64,000 nucleotides of DNA from an uncultured Porphyromonadaceae bacterium (GCA_900538555.1 UPYI01000011.1:1-64000), one strand, 5' to 3'; positions 1 through 8,435 are shown, counted from the stretch's first letter. The notes: generated by a model from the letters alone, not told the origin. Numbers and translations: made by a program.

Positions 1-73
1 CTTCAGTAGCTCAGTCGGTTAGAGCATCTGACTGTTAATCAGAGGGTCGTTGGTTCAAGTCCAACCTGAAGAG
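1..73 (+). tRNA. tRNA-Asn (anticodon GTT), first base outside window
   Basis: The cloverleaf folds with D arm, anticodon stem CTGAC/GTCAG-like pairing around the loop, T arm GTTGG/CCAAC and acceptor strands CTTCAG/CTGAAG. The anticodon in the loop is GTT, which reads Asn codons. Acceptor position 1 must lie one base before the window, so the gene is clipped by one nucleotide. CCA is not encoded and would be added after transcription. Confidence 0.93.
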
Positions 74-74
74 C

Positions 75-104
75 AAAAGTTCGCAAATCCTGCGAACTTT
101 TTTT
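75..104 (+). terminator. Rho-independent terminator of the tRNA-Asn unit
   Basis: An 11-bp stem (AAAAGTTCGCA / TGCGAACTTTT) with a 5-nt loop runs into a T tract. It starts two bases after the tRNA, so it should end the tRNA transcript and separate it from the HAD gene. Confidence 0.85.
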
Positions 105-216
105 ATTTCTCACCTCTCGACTGCTACGGCAGAAACAAAGCAATACGGATCGCCTACGGCATATACGTTCCGGACAAATTGCAAAAACCGATTCCGAAAA
201 TATATAAAGAAGCGAT

Positions 217-1050
217 ATGAATACCACTCTTTACATCAGCGATCTGGACGGAACTTTATTCAACAACGACTCGCAAGTATCGGATACCTCTGCACAGATA
301 CTCAACCGACTGATCGACAAAGGCCTTCATTTCTCGATTGCCACCGCACGTACTCCGGCGACAGTCGTCCCCCTGCTATCGGGAGTAAACCTGTCGCTGC
401 CTGTCGTGCTGATGAATGGCGCAGCGATATACGACATACAAAACCGGCGTTATATGCGCACCCGCAGTTTTTCAGCAGAAGCCGTCGGGCAGTTGCTCTC
501 CATTCTTCTCGAATGCCGGTTATCGCCGTTCATCTACTGTCTGAACAACGAGCGCACCAGCCTGTCGGTCTACTACCGGACACCCGCCGAAACATTGCAA
601 CAGGATTTCATGAAGCCCCGCAGCGGCACAGAACATAAAATATTTATCCCTACCGCCGACTACCGCATCGACACAAAGGAATACAGCGAAGTCTTATTCC
701 TGTTTACGATCGGCAGCTACCCGCTCCTGAAAGCGGCAGCGGAACAGGTATCCGCAACCGGTAAATACAGCGTATTCTGTTACACCGATACGATACAGCC
801 CGAGGTCGGATACCTCGAAATCTATACCGCCGGTACATCGAAAGCCGAAGCCGTACAATACTTGCGTACCGACTACGCATACGACAAGCTGGTAGCATTC
901 GGCGACAACCTGAACGACCTGCCGCTCTTCCAGATAGCCGATCGGAAATATGCCACCGCCAATGCCGTCAAAGAAATCAAACAACTGGCAGATCGGGTAA
1001 TCGGATCGAACCAGCAAGACGGAGTAGCCCGGTTTCTCGAAACCGAATAA
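217..1050 (+). CDS. HAD-superfamily Cof-type sugar-phosphate phosphatase
   Basis: A 277-residue cytosolic hydrolase of the Cof/YidA type. Motif I is DLDGTLF at residues 9-15, with the nucleophile Asp and the acid/base Asp two residues later. The C-terminal motif GDNLNDLP (about residue 228) carries the Mg-binding aspartates. The cap between them is of the C2 size normal for Cof proteins. The family removes phosphate from sugar phosphates, FMN, PLP or similar small molecules; the substrate cannot be read from sequence. The ATG at 217 gives the usual short N-terminus just before motif I. The gene stands alone: a terminator lies upstream and the next gene has its own promoter and riboswitch. Confidence 0.9.
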   Translation: MNTTLYISDLDGTLFNNDSQVSDTSAQILNRLIDKGLHFSIATARTPATVVPLLSGVNLSLPVVLMNGAAIYDIQNRRYMRTRSFSAEAVGQLLSILLECRLSPFIYCLNNERTSLSVYYRTPAETLQQDFMKPRSGTEHKIFIPTADYRIDTKEYSEVLFLFTIGSYPLLKAAAEQVSATGKYSVFCYTDTIQPEVGYLEIYTAGTSKAEAVQYLRTDYAYDKLVAFGDNLNDLPLFQIADRKYATANAVKEIKQLADRVIGSNQQDGVARFLETE

Positions 1051-1440
1051 CGGATCGGAAACGCGTCCCACATAGTGCTATTCTTCCGGAAAGGGTATTC
1101 CGTCACAACTTCTTTCCATAACTTTATCCATCCGGATTCTTCGTCTCCGCTCTTCACTCCCCGGCTTTCACCAGCCGGGATCTACTCGTTTCATACTTTA
1201 TATCCATAAAAATTCGCCCGTTTGTATTATCTATATAGTATCTATAAATTACAGACGTAATATACATAAAATACAGATACTATATTTCATATAATATTTT
1301 AATAATAAACAAACTATATAATAAATTATACTACACCGTATAACTATAAAAACACACGTCGTATTCTCGCTATTACAGACCTGAAACAAAAGCATCCCGA
1401 AGACGAAAGGATAGAAATAATTAGACACTATTAAAAATTT
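1051..1440. other. AT-rich intergenic stretch, no gene seen
   Basis: About 390 bases between the HAD gene and the riboswitch promoter. A short GC-rich hairpin (CCGGCT/AGCCGG, 1161-1178) lacks a T tract, so it is at most a weak terminator. From 1200 to 1440 the sequence is very AT-rich, with no coding pattern on either strand. Confidence 0.6.
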
Positions 1441-1445
1441 ATATC

Positions 1446-1453
1446 TATCTTTG
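1446..1453 (+). promoter_or_regulatory. Promoter -7 box of the riboswitch transcript
   Basis: TATCTTTG matches the Bacteroides -7 consensus TAnnTTTG. The -33 region is weak (TTAG at 1421-1424, 21 bp upstream). Transcription would start near 1460, at the 5' edge of the cobalamin aptamer, which supports the call. Confidence 0.7.
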
Positions 1454-1459
1454 TTCCGA

Positions 1460-1626
1460 ATCGGTTTGCCCGATCTCGGATCAGAGAAAGGGTAATTAAA
1501 AGGGAATCGGGTGTAACTCCCGAACAGGCCCGCTGCTGTAAGCTCCTGCCCAGCGTTCCGAATCGACACGCCACTGAATATACGGGAAGGCATCGGAACG
1601 GGAGTAAGTCAGAAGACCTGCCATTC
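1460..1626 (+). ncRNA. Cobalamin (B12) riboswitch
   Basis: The conserved blocks of the cobalamin aptamer occur in order: AAAAGGGAATCGGGTG near 1496, GCCCGCTGCTGTAAGC (B12-box core) near 1528, GCCACTG near 1570, GGGAAGGC near 1584 and GTCAGAAGACCTGCC near 1608. Adenosylcobalamin or methylcobalamin normally turns such leaders off. It lies directly before a MetE-like gene, so expression is expected when B12 is scarce. A hairpin follows at 1650-1695 and is the likely expression platform. Confidence 0.95.
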
Positions 1627-1649
1627 AAAATACGGCTCCGACCTCGCGG

Positions 1650-1695
1650 ATCAAGGGAAGAGAGAATCGTTTATCGGGATCGTTCATCCCTTGAT
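1650..1695 (+). promoter_or_regulatory. Hairpin after the B12 aptamer, probable expression platform
   Basis: ATCAAGGGA (1650-1658) pairs with TCCCTTGAT (1687-1695). There is no T tract, so control by translation or an alternative fold is more likely than termination. The MetE-like start codon lies 75 bases downstream. Confidence 0.5.
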
Positions 1696-1770
1696 TACCT
1701 ACGACCTTATCTGCCAGAGACAATGATTAATCTCGTTTTCCGGGAAACCGGACGACGTATAAATTATAAT

Positions 1771-2874
1771 ATGGAAAAATATATCGCACCTTTTAAAGCG
1801 GACATCACGGGAAGTTTTGTCCGGCCCGAACAGTTGAAAGAGGCTCGAATCAAATTCGATGCCGATGAACTGTCGCTGCAAGAATTAAAAGAAATCGAGG
1901 AAGACGCTATCCGTGATTTGGTAGCCAAAGAAAAAGCAATCGGTCTGAAATCCGTAAGCGACGGTGAATTTCGCAGAAGCTCTTGGAAAATGGATTTCTT
2001 CGCCGGCATATCGGGACTCGAACGATTCATGGAAACCGACCCGGAAAGCGGGAAAGAAATAGAGCGGATACAACTCTCCGAAAAATTACATAGCGAAAAT
2101 CACTACTTTGTACAACGCTTCGGAATGCTCACCGGTATTACCGGCGGAGATGTCGTTATCAAACAGACGATCCCGTCGCCGACCCAACTTTACCGCGAGC
2201 TTACCCGCCCGACCACAATCGAAGCGACCCGCGAAATATATCCCGACGAAGAGGAAATGATCGAAGATATAATCGCCATCTACCGGAAGATCATCAACGA
2301 TTTCTATGAATCGGGATGTCGCTACCTGCAAATGGACGATTGCGAATGGGGTGCGCTTTGCGACAAGGCATTTGAAAACCGTGCCCAATGCGGAGAATTC
2401 GGGATAGAAGCCGAGGCACGCAAACTGGCAGACATCAACATGGCGGTAATAGAAAACAAGCCCGCCGATCTGGTTATCACCATGCATATCAGCCGAGGTA
2501 GCCGCAAGCCGAACCGCAGCTATGAAGCCGGTTACGAACCGATCGGGAAAGAATTGTTCAGCATCCCCGTCGATGCTTTCTTCCTCGAATTCGACAACGA
2601 CCGCTCCGGCGGATTCCGCTCGTTCGCACACGTCCAGAATCAAAAAATCATTCTGGGTCTGATTTCACCGACCGATCCCGAACTGGAAAATAAAGAGGAT
2701 CTGAAAAACCGGATAAACGAAGCGACGAAATATGTTCCTATCGAACGTTTGGGGTTGAGCACACGTAGCGGATTCGCATCCGACATCCACGACACGACCC
2801 TCACCGAAGAACAACAATGGAAAAAGCTGGAACTGATGGTAGAGGTCGCCAAAGAAATTTGGGGTGAACTTTAA
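1771..2874 (+). CDS. MetE-like (YxjG/YxjH-type) core methionine synthase homologue, zinc cysteines replaced
   Basis: A 367-residue protein matching the C-terminal catalytic half of cobalamin-independent methionine synthase (COG0620 type). Visible family features are ADITGSFVRP at the N-terminus, SDGEFRRSSWKMDF and a C-terminal GLSTRSGFAS. I start it at ATG 1771; a frame-compatible ATG at 1723 adds 16 residues that relatives lack. The family binds zinc through His, Cys, Glu and Cys. Here the His is present (residue 239) and Glu is plausible in FFLEFD, but the residue two after the His is Ser241 (HIS, not HxC), and the final ligand in the usual LS-x-x-CGF motif is Ser333. Activity as a normal homocysteine methyltransferase is therefore doubtful. 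The B12 riboswitch upstream still argues for a role in B12-free methionine or one-carbon metabolism. Confidence 0.8.
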   Translation: MEKYIAPFKADITGSFVRPEQLKEARIKFDADELSLQELKEIEEDAIRDLVAKEKAIGLKSVSDGEFRRSSWKMDFFAGISGLERFMETDPESGKEIERIQLSEKLHSENHYFVQRFGMLTGITGGDVVIKQTIPSPTQLYRELTRPTTIEATREIYPDEEEMIEDIIAIYRKIINDFYESGCRYLQMDDCEWGALCDKAFENRAQCGEFGIEAEARKLADINMAVIENKPADLVITMHISRGSRKPNRSYEAGYEPIGKELFSIPVDAFFLEFDNDRSGGFRSFAHVQNQKIILGLISPTDPELENKEDLKNRINEATKYVPIERLGLSTRSGFASDIHDTTLTEEQQWKKLELMVEVAKEIWGEL

Positions 2875-2892
2875 ACCCGATCCGACACACCG

Positions 2893-2996
2893 AAAAAGGG
2901 TTGTCTAATAAGTTCCCGAAAAGGAAATCACCCTCGTCAGAGTCTGTTCTGGCGAGGGTGATTTCACTAAAACCGGGCTTGTCGGACAGCCCTTTC
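2893..2996. repeat. Large nested palindrome, probable terminator or MITE-like repeat
   Basis: The outer arms AAAGGGTTGTC and GACAGCCCTTT enclose a second pair (AAGTTCCCG / CGGGCTT) and a strong inner hairpin (GAAATCACCCTCG / CGAGGGTGATTTC). The whole 100-bp unit is nearly self-complementary. It follows the MetE-like gene and precedes other repeats. The T-rich end could terminate transcription, but the nested design is larger than a simple terminator. Confidence 0.6.
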
Positions 2997-3214
2997 TTGA
3001 TGCATCAGAAGGTCTAAAATAAATTGCAAGCCGAGAACAGAAGCGGTCAAGAGAAAACTTGAACCGATTATGCCGAAGCGAAGCATTTATTGAAAACTAA
3101 AAATTTAAAATACAAGACACTGAGGATAAAAGGAAACAGGAGTTTAGCGACGTGAACGTCTTAGCCCGAATTCCGATGGCAACGCAGCCGGTTAGACACA
3201 ATACACATCGCCTT
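2997..3214 (+). repeat. Dispersed intergenic repeat A, copy 1, interrupted
   Basis: From 3104 to 3214 this matches the reverse complement of 8514-8626, including the shared strings CTGAGGAT, ACAGGAGTTTA and CCGAATTCCGATGGCAACGCAG. The first part, TGATGCATCAGAA at 2998-3010, matches the other copy's start, but about 90 bases (3018-3100) intervene here. The intervening stretch resembles the promoter-type repeat (TTGCAAGCCGAGAACAGA, ATGCCGAAGCG), in a degenerate form. No coding pattern is visible. It lies between convergent genes. Confidence 0.7.
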
Positions 3215-3287
3215 ATTCATATTTTCTAATCGGCATTTCATTTCCGATTCATGAGCCCCAAAAATATCCGGTCGTACAGCACCGCCG

Positions 3288-4220
3288 TTATGCGGCTTTT
3301 CGAGCCTTCTCCGCCTCTATCTGCGCACGCGACTTACTCTGCGTCACCACATACACTCCGACGAACACCAGCAGAATAGAAACAGCTTTGACGAATGTGA
3401 AATTATCTAATCCCCAAAGAATCGCCAATACGGCAGACACTACCGGTTGCACGTAATTGTACATACTGACCACGGTAGGACGCAAACTCTTTTGGGCAAT
3501 CGGCATCAAGATATAACAGAGGAACGTGGCACCCAGAACCACATACAATAAGCTGAGCCACGTAGAAATCGGCAACTCGGAATAGGGAATCGACAACACC
3601 TCACGCCCCGTAAACGGCAAACAGCACAGCGAAGCGAACAAAAACATCCATTTCATCAGCGTAATGGACGAATAACGGTTGATCAACCCTTTAAACAGAA
3701 CCAGATAAAGCGAGAAGAATATTTCGGCAATCAAACATAACGTATTGCCGAGCAGTGCATTCCGCGCTTCGCCAGCCCCGGTATGTGCTCCGAACAGGAT
3801 CAGACCCAATGCACCCGACAAGCCCAACAATACCCCCACGATCTTTTTCACGGTCATCGGCTCTTTCTGAATCAACGCCGCCAACACCATGGTAAACACC
3901 GGCACCAGCGATGCGATCACCGACGCATCGATCGGAGTCGTATAAGAAATACCCAAAACGAAAATACCCTGATTGAACGTAATGGCACAGAAAGAAGCGG
4001 CAAACAACAGCAACAAATCGCGGCGGGTAACTTTCTCCGGCTTCATAAACAAAGAAGCAATCCAAAAAAGAACCGCAGCGCAAACCATACGTATGCTGGT
4101 GAGCGAAACCGCCGACACCATGCCCAACATAAATATCGATTTCGAAATCGGGGACATCATACCCCAAATGAGATTCGAAGAAAAGACAGAGAGATGTCCT
4201 TTCAGAATTTTTCTTTCCAT
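3288..4220 (-). CDS. EamA/DMT-family membrane transporter
   Basis: 310 residues with about ten hydrophobic segments arranged as two EamA repeats (about residues 10-145 and 160-295), the normal layout for drug/metabolite transporters at the inner membrane. The basic C-terminus (KSRAQIEAEKARKAA) is expected to be cytoplasmic. Members export amino acids, nucleobases or other metabolites; the substrate cannot be told. It has its own promoter just upstream (-7 box 4239-4246). The AraC-type gene behind it in the same direction could be its regulator, but that is only positional. Confidence 0.88.
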   Translation of the reverse strand: MERKILKGHLSVFSSNLIWGMMSPISKSIFMLGMVSAVSLTSIRMVCAAVLFWIASLFMKPEKVTRRDLLLLFAASFCAITFNQGIFVLGISYTTPIDASVIASLVPVFTMVLAALIQKEPMTVKKIVGVLLGLSGALGLILFGAHTGAGEARNALLGNTLCLIAEIFFSLYLVLFKGLINRYSSITLMKWMFLFASLCCLPFTGREVLSIPYSELPISTWLSLLYVVLGATFLCYILMPIAQKSLRPTVVSMYNYVQPVVSAVLAILWGLDNFTFVKAVSILLVFVGVYVVTQSKSRAQIEAEKARKAA

Positions 4221-4238
4221 ACCCTAAAAATTTGCGTG

Positions 4239-4269
4239 CAAAAGTATAAAAGAATTTTTCCTCCCGAAA
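4239..4269 (-). promoter_or_regulatory. Promoter of the EamA transporter gene
   Basis: On the minus strand TACTTTTG (4246-4239) fits TAnnTTTG, with TTTC at 4269-4266, 19 bp upstream. The start codon is at 4220, giving a very short leader. Confidence 0.65.
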
Positions 4270-4508
4270 CGATCTACCCGAAAAAGAGCAATCCGCAAAC
4301 AACGCCAGCGTTCCATATTTTCGGGCATTCGCCCGTTTCATCGAGAAAACCGGACGCATTTCGCATCAAATCCGGCATTGTTTCCGTACAAAAATTTAGT
4401 CGTCAGCCGATTATCCGCATAAAGCAGGTACATGAAAAAACTATCCAAAAAAAATTTCATCCGACTGTTTCGAAAAAACCGGTCGGTATGCCGCACCACA
4501 CAAACATC

Positions 4509-5432
4509 CTACGAATTTTTATACTCGCTCGGCGACATGCCGGTAAGATGCTTGAAATATTTTCCGAAAAACGACTGTGTCGAAAAATTCAAATGATACG
4601 CCACCTCCTGAATACTCATGTTCGAGAACTTCAACAAACGTTTCGCCTCCATGATGACATAACGATCGATCCACTCCGCAGCCGAATATCCGGTAGATTT
4701 CTTAATCAGCGAAGAGAGGTATTTCGGCGTAATACACAACTTATCGGCATAAAACCCGATCTGACGCTCTTCCCGATAATGCTCCATCAACAAAACGACA
4801 AATTGGTCGAACAACTGTTCTCCCCGGCTCTTCGAAGCCGAAGTCACACTTTCCAAAAGTTCCTTGGCTCCATCGGCTGCTCCTGCCACCAACAGGCCGA
4901 GAGTAGAAAACAATTCCCGAAAAAGTTCCCGATTGCCCATCGCCACCTGCGAATGCGACATATCGTAGATCAGATCCATCGTTTTATAAACCAGATCGTA
5001 ATTCTCTTCCGACAACAAAAACGCAGGCATCCTTCTCAGTTTCTCCATAACCTGCAACAAATGCCGTAGATTGATCTGTATACGCGACTCATGCATCAAC
5101 GAATCCGACAGTCCGACAATCATTCCTTTGGCTTCATCATTCAGCGAATTAAGCTGCACGATATCATTCGGCAGGACTACCAGCATCGATCCTTTCGAAA
5201 TCCGGTGGGAATCCATATTCACCGTCACATCGGCATACCCTTCCGTACAAAGCAAAATGATCAGCGAATTGATCCGGCACGGATACTTCAATGCATCCAC
5301 CCCTTTGTCCTGAAAACTTTTATATATAAAGAATTCATTTCGAAACCACATATCCCGATCCATCAAAAACTCATCGGCAAAAAATTCATTCGAATCGGCA
5401 ACCGTAAAACTCGTAATATCCTTCTTATCCAT
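4509..5432 (-). CDS. AraC-family transcriptional regulator
   Basis: 307 residues. The N-terminal part (about 1-190) is a cupin-like sensing domain typical of one-component AraC proteins. The C-terminal 100 residues carry two helix-turn-helix motifs, including ITPKYLSSLIKKSTGYSAAEW and the signature FSTQSFFGKYFKHLTGMSP (about residues 275-300). It should act as a cytoplasmic DNA-binding regulator; the ligand is unknown. It is transcribed away from the glycosyltransferase at 5686, whose promoter lies in the shared 250-bp gap, so either neighbour could be a target. Confidence 0.9.
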   Translation of the reverse strand: MDKKDITSFTVADSNEFFADEFLMDRDMWFRNEFFIYKSFQDKGVDALKYPCRINSLIILLCTEGYADVTVNMDSHRISKGSMLVVLPNDIVQLNSLNDEAKGMIVGLSDSLMHESRIQINLRHLLQVMEKLRRMPAFLLSEENYDLVYKTMDLIYDMSHSQVAMGNRELFRELFSTLGLLVAGAADGAKELLESVTSASKSRGEQLFDQFVVLLMEHYREERQIGFYADKLCITPKYLSSLIKKSTGYSAAEWIDRYVIMEAKRLLKFSNMSIQEVAYHLNFSTQSFFGKYFKHLTGMSPSEYKNS

Positions 5433-5449
5433 ATACTCTTGTTTTTCGA

Positions 5450-5457
5450 CAAAATTA
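5450..5457 (-). promoter_or_regulatory. Promoter -7 box of the AraC-family gene
   Basis: TAATTTTG on the minus strand fits TAnnTTTG exactly. The -33 region is weak (TTGC, 17 bp upstream). It lies 18 bases before the start codon at 5432. Confidence 0.55.
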
Positions 5458-5567
5458 ATTATCTATATATAATTGCAACACGATTGCATTTGATTTTTAA
5501 ATAAATAAAACACCTATTCAAAAAAAATAATTTAAACGCATCGGGTCAAAACTAATTCGAACATAAA

Positions 5568-5598
5568 TTTCACACATCCACTTTCTTTTGTACATTTG
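5568..5598 (+). promoter_or_regulatory. Promoter of the glycosyltransferase gene at 5686
   Basis: TTTC (5568-5571), a 19-bp spacer and TACATTTG (5591-5598) fit the Bacteroides promoter. Transcription would start near 5605, about 80 bases before the start codon. Confidence 0.65.
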
Positions 5599-5685
5599 TG
5601 AAAAATAAACAGCATCAGGGCAAGATCATTCGAATACGCATGATACTCCGGCTCCCGATTGCACGAAACAAACAACCGTCCGGCT

Positions 5686-6837
5686 ATGAAACTTCATATC
5701 GTCAGTTTTCAAGTACCCTACCCCCCGACATACGGAGGCATAGTCGATGTATTCTACAAACTCAAAGCTCTGAAAGAGGCAGGTTGCCGTATCACATTGC
5801 ACACCTACCGGTACGACACCGACAAATCGGAAACATTGGAAGCAATCGCCGACGAAGTGTTTTATTACGATCGCTACACCGGCATCCGCTCGCAACTTTC
5901 CAGCATTCCCTATACCATATACAGCCGGCGGAACAAAACATTGTTGGAACGCCTCTGTACCGACAACGCACCGATTCTGTTCGAGGGTCTGCACACCTGT
6001 TATTTCCTGAACCACCCTCGGCTGCAAAACCGCATCAGGGTCGTACGGACACACAATGTCGAGCACGACTACTACGAACAGCTGGCAAAAGCGACCCCCT
6101 CCCGGCTCAAACATTGGTATTACCGAATAGAAGCGCACAAACTGAAACAATACGAACACAATCTGAACCGGGCAAGCGGTATTCTGTGTATCACACCCGA
6201 AGACCAAGCATATTTCAACTCCCGTTATCCGGCAGTACCCACGTTGTGGCTGCCCTGCTTTTTCAATAACGAAACGCTCGGCATACCGCACGCACAGGAA
6301 ACAAAACCCTACATCCTATATCACGGGAATCTCTCGGTCGATGAAAACATTCGGGCGGCACTCTTTATCCTAAATCGGGTTCTACCTCGTCTCACACCGG
6401 AGACCCACGTCATCTTCGCCGGAAAATCACCAGCCGCGATCCTGACCGAGGAGATAAAAAAACATCCGCAAGCAGAAATTATCGCCGATCCATCGGAAAA
6501 AGAGATGACCCGGCTCGTTGCCGAAGCCCGGATCAACCTGCTGCTTACATTCCAACGTACCGGCATAAAATTGAAACTGATCCATGCCTTATCGGGTGGA
6601 AACGGACATTGTTTAGTCAATTCGCCCATGCTCACCGACGAATCCCTACGTACGTTATGCCACGTAGCCGATACCCCCGAAGCGTTGGCGCGACAGATAA
6701 AGGAACTGATGAATCGGGCACCCGGAAAAGAAGAGCTGACAAACCGGGCAAACACATTACAGCAAATCTACAACAACCGAAGCAACGCCTTGCAGTTGAT
6801 GCAATTCATCGAATCGTTTGAAGAAACAACGGATTAA
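5686..6837 (+). CDS. Glycosyltransferase, GT4-like
   Basis: 383 residues from ATG 5686; an in-frame ATG at 5659 would add nine residues with no family support. The N-terminus, KLHIVSFQVPYPPTYGGIVD, is the glycine-rich donor-side loop typical of GT-B enzymes of the GT4 type. The C-terminal Rossmann half contains YHGNLSVDEN (about residue 205) and a segment ending RTGIKLKLIHAL (about residue 295), where GT4 proteins bind the nucleotide sugar. No membrane segment is seen, so it is likely a cytosolic enzyme acting on lipid-linked or surface-glycan precursors. Donor and acceptor are unknown. It is alone in its transcription unit and ends 20 bases from the convergent lipoprotein gene. Confidence 0.85.
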   Translation: MKLHIVSFQVPYPPTYGGIVDVFYKLKALKEAGCRITLHTYRYDTDKSETLEAIADEVFYYDRYTGIRSQLSSIPYTIYSRRNKTLLERLCTDNAPILFEGLHTCYFLNHPRLQNRIRVVRTHNVEHDYYEQLAKATPSRLKHWYYRIEAHKLKQYEHNLNRASGILCITPEDQAYFNSRYPAVPTLWLPCFFNNETLGIPHAQETKPYILYHGNLSVDENIRAALFILNRVLPRLTPETHVIFAGKSPAAILTEEIKKHPQAEIIADPSEKEMTRLVAEARINLLLTFQRTGIKLKLIHALSGGNGHCLVNSPMLTDESLRTLCHVADTPEALARQIKELMNRAPGKEELTNRANTLQQIYNNRSNALQLMQFIESFEETTD

Positions 6838-6857
6838 TCGAGAAAAACGGCAGTTCC

Positions 6858-7394
6858 CTATCGGACTAAAACCGTCTGTAAACTCTTGTCAGACACCTCT
6901 ACACCTTCGACGAACAAAGACTGATGCACAGTCGGACGATCGGTCTCCTCATCCCAAGTCACAAAAAAATCGAATGACCCCGAAGTGCGATTACCGCCTT
7001 CCCACAAAAGAGCAAACGGTTCGTTATGATAACCGCTCGTCGTATCGCAAAAGAACTTGCCGAAACTCAAAAAATAACGGTCGGTCGGTTCATTATATCC
7101 CACATGGAATACCAACGAATCCTCAGGTATCGACGCATCCACACCGCGACACAAATACACACTGTCCCTGAACTGCATCGAAAACGTCTCATTAGCGAGG
7201 TATCCCTCCGTAGCCGGATTCAACAGATCCTCGCCCGCCGCATTCTCAATACCCAGTTCGATCGACTTCGGCGCATACGACCACACCACTCTTACCGTCA
7301 CCCCGTCATCGCAAGCAGCGCATCCGAGCAAGCACAAAACCAATCCGGCAGCATAGTGCAACCGCATCATCCAATCCAATCTTTTCTTTTCCAT
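6858..7394 (-). CDS. Putative lipoprotein of unknown function
   Basis: 178 residues from ATG 7394, chosen because the longer frame (from 7484) adds 30 residues before a clear signal peptide. The signal is basic, then LVLCLLGC with the lipobox Cys, followed by AACDDG, whose acidic pair suggests outer-membrane export. The rest is a beta-rich domain of about 150 residues without a motif I recognise. A TATTTTTG box on the minus strand (about 7405-7412) could serve as -7 element. The size and layout are typical of small Bacteroidales lipoproteins found singly; no function is claimed. Confidence 0.7.
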   Translation of the reverse strand: MEKKRLDWMMRLHYAAGLVLCLLGCAACDDGVTVRVVWSYAPKSIELGIENAAGEDLLNPATEGYLANETFSMQFRDSVYLCRGVDASIPEDSLVFHVGYNEPTDRYFLSFGKFFCDTTSGYHNEPFALLWEGGNRTSGSFDFFVTWDEETDRPTVHQSLFVEGVEVSDKSLQTVLVR

Positions 7395-7502
7395 CCGACA
7401 AAAATATATTTCTGCAAAAATAAAAACAAATTTACTCGCGCACCGGCTCATACAATCTATCTTTTCGAACAAAAAAGTATACAAAGAAAGTATTTGTAAA
7501 CC

Positions 7503-7883
7503 CTATGCAAATGCTTTGACGATCGAAATGCCGAGATAGACAGCCAAGAGGCCGAGGGCAAAACTAAGAATGGAATAGAGGGCAAACAGCAGGAAGTGAC
7601 CGCCGCCAAGCAAGGTATAGTTTTCGTGTATAAAAGTCGAAAAGGTGGTGAAGCCACCGCAGAAGCCGACAGTCAGAAACAACCGCAACTCCGGATTCAT
7701 CCAACCGGCACGCTCCATGCAGCCGTACAGTAGCCCGATCAACAGACATCCTGCAACATTGACCGTCATCGTCCCCCACGGAAATCCCGATGCGACATGG
7801 CTTTGAATCAGACGCGAAAGCAAATAACGGGCTACACCTCCCAAGAAACTGCCTGCCCCGACAAATAGAACCGCTCTCCACAT
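7503..7883 (-). CDS. crcB: Fluoride channel CrcB/Fluc
   Basis: 126 residues with four membrane helices. Family signatures are GGVARYLLSR near the N-terminus, WGTMTVNVAGC (the conserved Asn of the fluoride pore) and TVGFCGGFTTFSTF (the sodium-site and pore-Phe region). The protein forms dual-topology dimers that export fluoride. It starts 3 bases after the GNAT gene's stop codon, so the two are almost certainly co-transcribed. I found no fluoride riboswitch upstream of the pair. Confidence 0.93.
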   Translation of the reverse strand: MWRAVLFVGAGSFLGGVARYLLSRLIQSHVASGFPWGTMTVNVAGCLLIGLLYGCMERAGWMNPELRLFLTVGFCGGFTTFSTFIHENYTLLGGGHFLLFALYSILSFALGLLAVYLGISIVKAFA

Positions 7884-7886
7884 ACC

Positions 7887-8378
7887 TTACTCCAACAACA
7901 GTTCATAATCCACGACATCCAGCCATTCGCCGAACTTGAATCCGACTTTCTCAAAATGCGATACCTGACTGAACCCAAGCGCACGGTGCAATCGGCAACT
8001 GGCTTCGTTGCCATACGTAATGCAAGCTATCAATGCCCGTACATCCAACGAGCGACACGCATCGATCAAAGTCTCCATCAACTGCCTGCCGATGCCTCTT
8101 CCCCGTTCTTGCGATGATATATACACCGTCGTTTCCCATGTACACCCGTATGCCGCCCGTTCTTTCCACGCATGGGCATAACAATATCCTATCACTTCGC
8201 CGCACTCTTCGTAAACGAAATACGGGTATCGCGATGCCGTATCTTCGATACGCCGAAGCATTTCCGCCTCATCCACCGGCAACGTTTCAAAAGATATGGT
8301 AGTTTCCGTCACATACCGGTTGTAAATCCGGGCTATCGACCGGGCATCCCGCCGTTCCACCTTTCTGATCATATCCAA
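7887..8378 (-). CDS. GNAT acetyltransferase, phosphinothricin-acetyltransferase-like
   Basis: 163 residues forming one GNAT domain. The acetyl-CoA pyrophosphate loop is ERGRGIGRQL (about residue 99), and the C-terminal GFKFGEWLDVVDYELLL matches the PAT/MddA group, which acetylates phosphinothricin, methionine sulfone or sulfoximine. The true substrate is uncertain. The start is at 8378 or two residues later at 8372. A TATCTTTA box in a repeat just upstream probably drives this gene and crcB. Confidence 0.85.
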   Translation of the reverse strand: MDMIRKVERRDARSIARIYNRYVTETTISFETLPVDEAEMLRRIEDTASRYPYFVYEECGEVIGYCYAHAWKERAAYGCTWETTVYISSQERGRGIGRQLMETLIDACRSLDVRALIACITYGNEASCRLHRALGFSQVSHFEKVGFKFGEWLDVVDYELLLE

Positions 8379-8393
8379 TCGCAGGTTAATCCA

Positions 8394-8435
8394 TAAAGAT
8401 AATGCAAATCGAATGCAAATATATCAAAACGATTC
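8394..8435 (-). repeat. Promoter-carrying repeat, copy driving the GNAT-crcB pair
   Basis: AAAGATAATGCAAATCGAATGCAAA on the plus strand is a member of the family also seen near 53.4 kb and 57.7-58.0 kb. Read on the minus strand it gives TATCTTTA (8401-8394) with TTTG motifs 14 and 23 bp upstream. The GNAT start codon is 16 bases downstream, so the repeat is probably the gene's promoter. Confidence 0.6.

Noticed and set aside
1249..1628. Minus-strand frames across the riboswitch (114 and 65 codons)
   Set aside because: They run through conserved aptamer blocks on the other strand and have no promoter or homology I recognise.
3783..5069. Plus-strand frame of 428 codons opposite the EamA and AraC genes
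   Set aside because: Extreme His/Gln/Arg content and overlap with two convincing minus-strand genes.
7884..8420. Fluoride riboswitch before the GNAT-crcB pair
   Set aside because: The conserved fluoride-aptamer start and loop are absent; the gap holds a promoter repeat.
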